From the NCBI GenBank assembly GCA_000444245.1, contig ATSW01015029.1:1-22327 (forward strand): a stretch of DNA of 22,327 nt, read 5' to 3'. The notes under the pieces were generated by a model. The model ran no database searches, was not told the origin of the DNA, and was given only the letters and a program-made list of their open reading frames with translations. This DNA is from Botryllus schlosseri. Lineage: Eukaryota; Chordata; Ascidiacea; Stolidobranchia; Styelidae. This document shows positions 18,101-22,327 of the stretch, in pieces. Position 1 is the first letter of the stretch, and every line of letters starts with the position of its first letter. Both the position numbers and the translations under genes were made by a program.

Positions 18101-18457
18101 ACTGCAAACGCAAATTTTTACTTTGCGACCACCTTAACCTACACGACCGCTCACGTGAGTATTTTGTTGACCATCTTGAAATGACTTCGTAGCCTTCGAA
18201 AATCCTTTGGCAGTGCTCAGTGATATGCGAAATCATTTTTCTTCTACATGTTGGAATTGAATCAAATTTGTAGTTTCCAGTCAAATTCGAGAAAAAACAT
18301 CATCTGGCAAATTTCACCAAAAGCTGTATTTCTACAGGTACTCATCTTGACTGACCTGCTGATAGCCTACTTGAAGTACGACTACCACCTCTTCGAAGGC
18401 TTGAAACCTAAATTAGATAATACAGAGAAGGAAGCCGCGATTCGCTTGAAAAATTGA
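9150..18457 (+). CDS. PIGU: GPI transamidase subunit PIG-U (13 coding exons)
   Basis: PIG-U is a multi-pass ER membrane subunit of the GPI transamidase (with PIGK, PIGT, PIGS, GPAA1), which attaches GPI anchors to proteins. Coding exons: 9150-9151, 10061-10188, 10245-10309, 10375-10446, 10511-10573, 10763-10866, 10927-11027, 11620-11717, 13430-13557, 15379-15522, 16631-16755, 18012-18154, 18338-18457. Total 1,293 nt, 430 aa; human is about 435. Phase is consistent at every junction. Recognisable blocks: GVAVRACLF and SSWIR (exon 2), YMLNPF and VFNN (7), [12 protein letters not shown] (8), [15 protein letters not shown] (10), [18 protein letters not shown] (11), [21 protein letters not shown] (split here: MWHLWIQTG then TANANFYFA) (12). 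Exon 9 is weakly conserved and assigned by phase and a degenerate SxDxxxAxxxF match. Exon 6 uses a poor acceptor (GAAG|GTA). Exon 1 is inferred from the need for an ATG. Other junctions are firm. Confidence 0.9.
9199..9236. repeat. Short scrap of the GAGTC family
   Basis: AATGACTCGAGTACAAGTC here also occurs in the right halves of copies B (near 9912) and, one base different at the start, C (near 12991); the rest of the element is missing. Confidence 0.5.
9245..9470. repeat. Dispersed repeat shared with about 12590-13260
   Basis: Shared words in order: TTTTRAAAGTAGC, AAATCTACTTT, ACTTGAG, TTTCATTTTCT, CACTTGAAGTAGTTTT, GAAATC-like and AACTTGTA-like tracts. In the downstream copy the GAGTC element C is inserted in the middle. 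Class unknown. Confidence 0.55.
9490..10038. mobile_element. GAGTC-repeat DNA transposon copy B, in PIGU intron 1
   Basis: Starts CAGGGTTGTAACCAAGTC and ends GAGTCATTACAATCCTG; same subterminal GACTCGAGTC arrays and same AT-rich middle as copy A. The flanking 8-mers CTTTGACT and CTTAAACC agree at only 5 of 8, so the insertion looks older than copy A. It ends 22 bp before the PIGU exon 2 acceptor. No transposase. Confidence 0.8.
10660..10762 (+). mobile_element. Truncated TA-flanked MITE abutting PIGU exon 6
   Basis: TA (10658-10659) then GGGTTGTTCAAATATAAC, followed by AACGTTGCGCACCAAATTTG and a GGTAGA…AAAAGTTTCAAAATTT module, all shared with other copies. Only the left part is present; it runs up to the exon with the acceptor at its edge. 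Confidence 0.6.
11150..11345. repeat. Imperfect tandem repeat in PIGU intron 7
   Basis: Irregular units of about 45 bp built on AACTAGAACT, AAAACT and CACTTTTCAAAACT recur three to four times. Phrases such as ACTACTCGCTTTCAAAA echo the AACTACTT words of the foldback element in the next intron. Confidence 0.55.
11862..12486. mobile_element. Foldback element with TTAGGG-like arms, PIGU intron 8
   Basis: Long imperfect inverted repeat. The left arm (to 12186) and right arm (from 12223) flank a 36-nt loop bounded by GGTGATAAAAT/ATTTTATCACC. A perfect 31-bp match links 11905-11935 and 12390-12420. The inner arm parts are degenerate tandem repeats of about 25 bp built on ATTAGGGTTGTGGG on the left and CCCTAA-type words on the right, resembling vertebrate-type telomere repeats but interrupted. 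The outer ends carry AACTACTT/AAGTAGTT. No coding capacity. Outer boundaries are approximate. Confidence 0.75.
12632..13119. mobile_element. GAGTC-repeat DNA transposon copy C, PIGU intron 8
   Basis: Begins inside the terminus at AACCAAGTCAC (the leading CAGGGTTGT is missing) and ends GGGTCACTACAACCCTG. Same subterminal arrays and middle segment (GTTTGGGTGATATTGAA, TGACAGATGAAATTCCAAT) as copies A and B. It lies within a second copy of the 9245-9470 repeat. Confidence 0.72.
13120..13260. repeat. Second copy of the 9245-type dispersed repeat
   Basis: The right half of the repeat after element C: AAATCTACTTTTTGAAACTG, ACTTGAGTAG, TTTCATTTTCTGCTTC, CACTTGAAGTAGTTTTG. Confidence 0.55.
13640..13775 (+). 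repeat. Hairpin dispersed repeat, copy 2, PIGU intron 9
   Basis: TTCTCTACTAGTTGCTGAC, then CCCTGACGAGTGCCAGCCGAAAAT and ATTTCAAT-rich tail; stem GCTGAC/GCCAGC with one A/C mismatch. Matches copies 1 and 3 across more than 100 bp. Confidence 0.65.
13990..14248. repeat. Dispersed repeat with local duplication, shared with 17020-17200
   Basis: Shared with the downstream copy: GTATCRCACAC, CCTTCC(C/T)ATCGATAT, TATATCAC, CTATCGGGTTT, CACTTCCT/CATTTCCT, ACGTTTCGAG and ATATGG. Here the part from TTTCATTTCCTG to GCGTTACC is present twice in tandem in diverged form (about 14098-14173 and 14180-14247). Confidence 0.55.
14016..14036. repeat. CA/TA microsatellite
   Basis: Short CACACACACA then TATATATG run. 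Confidence 0.6.
14249..15243. mobile_element. 995-bp non-autonomous DNA element, CAGGYGCGTAGCC termini, PIGU intron 9
   Basis: The left end is CAGGCGCGTAGCCAGC and the right end reads in reverse CAGGTGCGTAGCCGG, a 13-bp terminal inverted repeat with one difference. G-rich tracts lie just inside both ends (a run of 14 G from 14274, and GGGGTTGGGG near 15203). I could not find a convincing target duplication. The interior has higher GC than the surrounding intron and no recognisable transposase; an 86-codon frame at 14404-14664 is unassigned. Confidence 0.7.
15561..16440. mobile_element. TA-flanked MITE copy, interrupted by another element, PIGU intron 10
   Basis: TA (15559-15560) then GGGCTGTTCAAAAATAAC. 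Internal modules match the 4817 copy: TTTTACTGGCTTCC, AAAACGATGCATAACAAAT and CCCGTAGAAGT on the left side of the insertion, then CACCGTCAATACTATTTTTT and TCAAATCCAAAATTACA on the right side. The right terminus is not visible, so the copy is incomplete. Confidence 0.62.
15818..16279. mobile_element. Element bounded by 14-bp inverted repeats, nested in the MITE
   Basis: ATTTGCGTAAATCG (15818-15831) is repeated in perfect inverted form as CGATTTACGCAAAT (16266-16279). Weaker pairing continues inward (CGTAC words). Its GC content is higher than the flanking MITE, and the two MITE halves are separated exactly by this segment. No target duplication or coding capacity was identified. Confidence 0.55.
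16455..16560. repeat. Hairpin dispersed repeat, variant copy with 11-bp stem
   Basis: GAAGCTTTTCG (16473-16483) pairs perfectly with CGAAAAGCTTC (16526-16536). Between the arms, GCTGAC…CACTGACGAGTTTCAGC resembles the core of the hairpin repeat at 8900, 13690 and 18650. Confidence 0.55.
16875..16896 (+). mobile_element. Possible solitary hAT terminus
   Basis: CAGTGGCTCTTAATCTGG resembles the CAGTGGTTCTTAACCTT terminus of the 19653 element. No partner end or target duplication was found. Confidence 0.3.
17020..17200. repeat. Dispersed repeat, second copy of the 13990 repeat, PIGU intron 11
   Basis: Collinear with 13990-14150 by the words listed there, with an extra segment after the CACGTATATATA tract. 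A 79-codon antisense frame over it is spurious. Confidence 0.55.
17216..17482. repeat. 18-bp minisatellite, PIGU intron 11
   Basis: About fourteen degenerate units of ACCGAGAATGGACATT (period 18) follow each other, alternating among GGACAT, GTAAAT and GTTTATT variants. It is followed by an inverted echo, CTCTGCAATGTAATTATCGG. Confidence 0.75.
17483..18011. other. Remainder of PIGU intron 11
   Basis: AT-rich unique-looking intron ending in a poly-T acceptor (TTTTTTTGCAG, 18001-18011). No additional element was recognised. Confidence 0.5.
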
Positions 18458-18594
18458 ATGTCAATACCACGCCTCTGCTTAACTGCTTCAGTAGTAAGCG
18501 GCGCACCTCGTTCAGAGAAGTCGGCATGCGATCGGTCACCTGAGAATAGATATTCCCTCCGTTGATACAGGAGTGTCGCGTATATGCAGTCATG

Positions 18595-18740
18595 CAGTGA
18601 TGTTCGGTGATACGATGTACCATGTTTTTTCCCATTCTATAGTTGCTGACGATTACCCACGACTGGTGTCAACCGAAAATGTTCTGGTTTATTTCAATAT
18701 GAATATTTTATTCAATTGTATATGAAAGTTGTGTACCTCC
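18595..18740 (+). repeat. Hairpin dispersed repeat, copy 3
   Basis: GGTGATACGATGTACCATG, then GTTGCTGACGATTACCC, GTGTCAACCGAAAATG and an ATTTCAATATGAATAT tail. Collinear with copy 1, which also lies between a stop codon and a poly(A) signal. Confidence 0.65.
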
Positions 18741-18791
18741 AAGAATCTCTTCAAATTTGTTGCTGCTGATATCGCAATCTTGTTTTGAATT

Positions 18792-18797
18792 AATAAA
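18792..18797 (+). terminator. AATAAA poly(A) signal, probably PIGU
   Basis: First canonical signal after the PIGU stop codon, about 335 bp downstream. Confidence 0.55.
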
Positions 18798-18936
18798 AGT
18801 GTTACCGGAACGCACGAACGATAAATATCATGATATGGTGGTTGTTGAGGGAGTATATCTTTTGCTGTATTATAGAAATTGAGAAGCGTAGTATGTTACA
18901 GCGTGCAGACCATGGCGATAAGGTATCTGTAATTAG

Positions 18937-19238
18937 CAGAGTTGTAACCAAGTCCCAAGCTTCGAGAGTAGCAAGTCAATCTTACTTTTTTAGTTCGACA
19001 CGAGTCATTTTCGACTCGCCACCAAGTCGAGAAGCATAAGCTCAAGTCACGATGTTGACTGTTCATTATCGAGTTCAAATCAGGTTCACCTTACTTTTAT
19101 AAAATATCGCAGACTCGCATTCATAATATAGGCCTACTCATTTTTATTGCACTTAACATGTTTATTAAAGACGGTTTCTGGGTCTATTTTTCAATTGTTA
19201 GTCCTGATACGGATTGTCTTGAGTCTTATGACTTGGCC
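18937..19238. mobile_element. Decayed GAGTC-family element (copy D)
   Basis: Left end CAGAGTTGTAACCAAGTC is close to the family terminus. Middle words match (TTGACTGTTCA, CGCATTCATAATATA, GGTTTCTGGGTC, GTCTTATGACTTGG). The right subterminal array is missing and the GAGTC words have mostly decayed. This is the oldest-looking copy. Confidence 0.62.
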
Positions 19239-19652
19239 TAGTTGTAACACGAGAAATGATCCGTTTTGAACATGATCAGGTCGTGTTATTTTTGGCATAT
19301 GCCAAAACTGCCAATAATAGCTTATTTTTGGCATTTTTCAATTCTTATTTTTGGCAGTTTTGGCATCGACCTCTAAATAGATATTTTCAGAGTCGAAATA
19401 GTCATAAAAACGCTGTATTTGGGTCAGTTTATCAAAAGAGACCAAAAAATGTGCAGCATCCACTTATAATCAGTACCAGCAAACAATAAGAAGAAGAAAA
19501 AACCTAGCGATTACATAGGTTAATAATATCAAACGAAACCACAAAATGTGCAGTATCCATTCGGAATCGGTGCCAATAAGCAAAAAAAAGAAAGAAAAGC
19601 TAAACAAACACGCTCAACAGCTGATTGTTACAGCTGTTGAATAGACTTAAAT
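19239..19652. other. Intergenic with palindromes and a diverged tandem pair
   Basis: Holds the palindrome cluster at 19292-19366 and two diverged direct copies of a roughly 90-bp unit around 19433-19500 and 19530-19590 (shared AATGTGCAG, ATCCA, ATC.GT.CCA). A perfect 9-bp inverted repeat, CAACAGCTG/CAGCTGTTG, lies at 19615-19639. No gene. Confidence 0.5.
19292..19366. repeat. Nested palindromes built on TTTTGGCAT
   Basis: TTTTGGCATATGCCAAAA is a perfect 18-bp palindrome. Its right part, ATGCCAAAACTGCCAA (19299-19314), is repeated as a perfect inverted copy at 19351-19366, so two alternative hairpins compete. Confidence 0.7.
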
Positions 19653-21617
19653 CAGTGGTTCTTAACCTTTTTTCCTCCAGCGCCCCCTTACAAAAATTAT
19701 CGTGCTCCAGCGCCCCCCACCTCATATTGCAAGGACTGTAATAAAGACAATGGGTGAGAGGGAGGGCCGTAACAGCACTTCGTCAGCCCCTCTAAAAGAA
19801 CGATTATCTTGGGCCCCCATAGCTTTATAAACCAAACTCATGAGGGCTTCGCCCCCCAAGAATCCCATCGCGTGATTTCGATGGTCAGCAAAGTTTATGT
19901 GGCCAGGTCGCCATAGGAGCCAAAATGTTCTATAATGCATGAATGAAATAGGTTGTAATGCATGTTGCTATGAACTTTTTACCCTCTCAGCCCACGTAAT
20001 CAGATTTACCACTAGCGCTGAGTGAGCTGTTGTATTGGAAAACTAAGGCCACGTAATTAATAATTGAACATATTCGGGCGTGCCCGTTGGGGTGTTATTT
20101 TGTTACCTCTGGTCCGCTATACAGTCAAAAGATATTGAAACGCATAAACGTATTAAACTAAAGTAAGCACACGATTCAAAATTGGTATTTTATCGTGGCA
20201 AATAATTTTCTCTGATGGATGTTATTTGTCCTGTGGGGTTCAGATTGCGACGACATGATAATTCGGCACGAGCGATTTGAGCACCTATAGAAAATTAAAC
20301 TTATATACATCGAAGTTTACGCTCAACAAGAGGACAATCCTCTTCGGCTAAGGTTTTCTCGCTCGCGATCTTTTTGACACACTTCTCGGAGTTCCATATT
20401 CACCGGAACTTCATATGTCTTCGTGCATCGTGGCGTGGTAATGCCCGGCGCCGAAATGCCTATTTCCATTTTCTATAATTATGCGTATTCTTCCGTGGGG
20501 GAGTCGTCAGAACATGATGTTTAATTTTTATGTTCATTCACCGAAATAATATAGGGCATCCTTCGAGTTAACCGATTGGGGGTTTGGGTTGCATCAGTTT
20601 CTGTCTTGGTAAGATGTCAAAGTTCAGTCAGTCTTTTTGGGACTTGGGTATTGGAAATATTGCGCGCTTTAATCGCGCTCGAGGACCAGTCTATAATAAA
20701 CCATATAATAATTGTGTGTGGTATATTCAGGGTCAAACAAGGTTGTTATAACAACAATCGGGTACGGTCTCATACCCTGTGGTTCGAACCCTCCCGAATT
20801 CACATCGGCGATTGGCAATATAGGGAAATTAAGGGTATTGGATTTTGTCTTAGTGCTTTGTGTAACTATAAGTAAGTCAACTGAGAATGGGATGCATATA
20901 TCTGCTTACATTTAATTTAGTACTGTACCCAGTTAGTAATTTTAACATGAATGTATTCCAAACAAAGCAACTCATATTATATAACGTTCATGTGGGGTTG
21001 TGAACCACAACACGAGATAGTAGGCTATCATCCTTTATGATACGATGAAGAAATATTCTGACGATTTAATTTTGTAACTCTCAAATACAAGTTTATATAG
21101 TTATTAATTTCGTGCACAAAGCTTCACAACTTATTTTATGTACAAGGGGCTCTCACTATCAACAGTGCCTCATTCTTCGATTTCCACACGCTGTGCGCTG
21201 CGGGGTATAATACCTAATGCGATACATTTTCTTGAAAATGACCCTGGCAAGCCTGACGGCAGTGTTTTACATAACGGGAAATTGGCGATCTAAAAGTACG
21301 CACAATTCGTTTTATATGAATTATAATAACCCACTATATTTATGAAAACATATATAGCAAACAGCGTCGCGTAGCGCGACCACAAATTTCGGGATTTGAC
21401 ATGTTTTGTGGAATGTTGACATGTTTTGTGGAATGTTAATTTGCTCTGAATACTCATTAAGGATATGTCCTACTACCACATCATCCACGACGAAGCTTTT
21501 TATCTTCAGCGCCCCCCTGAGCCCAGCACCCCCCATATCGCCCCCTGAGCGTTTCCGCCCCCTTCAAAATCGCCAGCGCCCCTTGGGGGGCGCTGGAGGC
21601 AAGGTTAAGAACCACTG
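19653..21617. mobile_element. hAT-type non-autonomous DNA transposon, 1,965 bp
   Basis: CAGTGGTTCTTAACCTT at the left and its exact reverse complement at the right form a 17-bp terminal inverted repeat. The 8-bp direct repeat ACTTAAAT flanks both sides (19645-19652, 21618-21625). Subterminal regions are rich in CTCCAGCGCCCC words, and CCAGCGCCCC/GGGGCGCTGG forms a strong hairpin at 21573-21596. The interior has no transposase I can recognise. Two exact 20-bp direct repeats lie at 21398-21437 and a GTCGCG/CGCGAC hairpin at 21366-21380. The perfect duplication suggests a fairly recent insertion. Confidence 0.85.
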
Positions 21618-21625
21618 ACTTAAAT

Positions 21626-22327
21626 TGTTTGCACTGTAACAGTGCTTCCAAACTCAGGTCAGCAAAGTTTCTCCTGAATTAATTTTTCGCCTAACGAATC
21701 TGGGAAATATCGGCTTCAACAGTAGGCTAGCCATTGAGGGAAAGAATGTTGCCAGTCCTCCACAGAAGGTTTTCAGAGCTTCAAAATTTAGGAGGGCAGA
21801 ACCGGATTCCAAGCATCATGAAAAGAGATCACTGCGCTAGTGCCATCGATCTCATCGCGGAAAGAATTTTCTTCCAGATACTTTTCCCTGTGTTGTCTCT
21901 CAACACATTCTATTTTGTAGCCCGACCATCCCATCTCCATCAGTCTACCGATATATTTTAGGAGGACTTTTGTCACGTTAGATGGCTTTAATATTACCAA
22001 CTCACATGGAAGAGTCCTAGGAAGGTTATTAGCCTGTTTAAGAACATTAACGCAACAAGACTGTCTGGCAAAACGAGACTGCAGCTCAGAAATAGCCGGA
22101 CTGTTTGCTGTGTCACAATGTTCAACTCGATCGCAATGCAAAATTCGTGGTTGAATTTGGGGGTGCCAGATCCATGGGCAGAATACAATTTATATTTTAG
22201 TAATCAGTACAGCTGCAGCTTTCCATTGATACCCGTTTTATCAAATTTAGCGCTCGGCAAGCTGGTCAAAAAAGGCCGTAAAATTGCCTTTGGACAAATG
22301 GAAAGTATGACGTAAACCAAATGCAGT
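21626..22327. other. Intergenic or intronic sequence with an unassigned antisense frame
   Basis: Apart from the antisense open frame at 21788-22141 no feature is recognised. Base composition is more balanced than the surrounding AT-rich DNA. Confidence 0.35.
21788..22141 (-). other. Unrecognised antisense open frame, possibly an exon or element remnant
   Basis: About 117 codons, open also upstream of its nominal TTG start, with balanced amino-acid composition (ISELQSRFAR, KYIGRLMEMGW, REKYLEENSF). It looks more protein-like than other random frames here, but I cannot assign a family. It could be an exon of a minus-strand gene or part of a mobile element. No splice sites were fixed. Confidence 0.25.

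Larger units (their letters stand above)
18458..18936 (+). other. PIGU 3' UTR and flank
   Basis: No further coding sequence follows the PIGU stop. The interval carries hairpin repeat copy 3 (about 18595-18740) and an AATAAA at 18792-18797. Confidence 0.5.

Noticed and set aside
8895-18680. Hammerhead ribozyme in the CTGACGAG…CGAAAA hairpin repeat
   Set aside because: The CTGA-N-GA and GAAA boxes are there, but the bases between them do not form a stem II, and the conserved pairing (GCTGAC/GTCAGC) is arranged differently.
1-22327. Retrovirus-like or LTR element, CRISPR array, tRNA or rRNA genes
   Set aside because: No long terminal direct repeats, no recognisable reverse transcriptase or capsid frames, no regularly spaced repeat-spacer array, and no convincing tRNA cloverleaf or rRNA sequence were seen by eye.

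Overview
This is nuclear DNA from an animal. It holds a 13-exon gene with short GT-AG introns, three more protein genes with intact reading frames and no convincing coding introns, AATAAA poly(A) signals, and many short non-autonomous DNA transposons. Protein similarity and the 56-65 bp minimal introns suggest an invertebrate deuterostome, perhaps an ascidian tunicate. That placement is an inference; no taxonomic marker is present. All four genes recognised lie on the + strand.

Layout. 1-3300 is gene-poor: a GAGTC-repeat fragment (~366-535), a hAT-related relic (~930-1060), a foldback element with 61-bp arms in a TTAA context (1772-2424), and an intact GAGTC element with a perfect 8-bp target duplication (2580-3102). 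3361-8648 holds a 2-hydroxyacid oxidase gene, mitochondrial ribosomal protein L17 (MRPL17), and a second 2-hydroxyacid oxidase, separated by transposon copies. 9150-18457 is PIGU, the GPI-transamidase subunit, reconstructed here as 13 coding exons giving 430 aa. Its reading phase is consistent across all twelve introns and its start codon appears to be split by the first intron. Four introns are near minimal; the long ones are packed with repeats. 18458-22327 holds the PIGU 3' region, a decayed GAGTC element, a 1,965-bp hAT-type element with a perfect 8-bp duplication (19653-21617), and an unrecognised antisense open frame.

The genes have unrelated housekeeping roles: peroxisomal oxidation (both oxidases end in SKL), mitochondrial translation, and ER GPI anchoring. 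Their close same-strand spacing, with AATAAA followed within about 50-80 bp by an acceptor-like site for the next gene (5733 to 5789; 9000 to 9079), would fit trans-spliced gene expression, but the sequence alone cannot prove it.

The most distinctive content is the transposon landscape: a family with GACTCGAGTC-rich subterminal arrays (five copies plus a scrap), a foldback element with TTAGGG-like arms inside a PIGU intron, an 18-bp intronic minisatellite, a TA-flanked MITE family, and a small hairpin repeat present in four places including two probable 3' UTRs. No retrovirus-like or LTR element was recognised.
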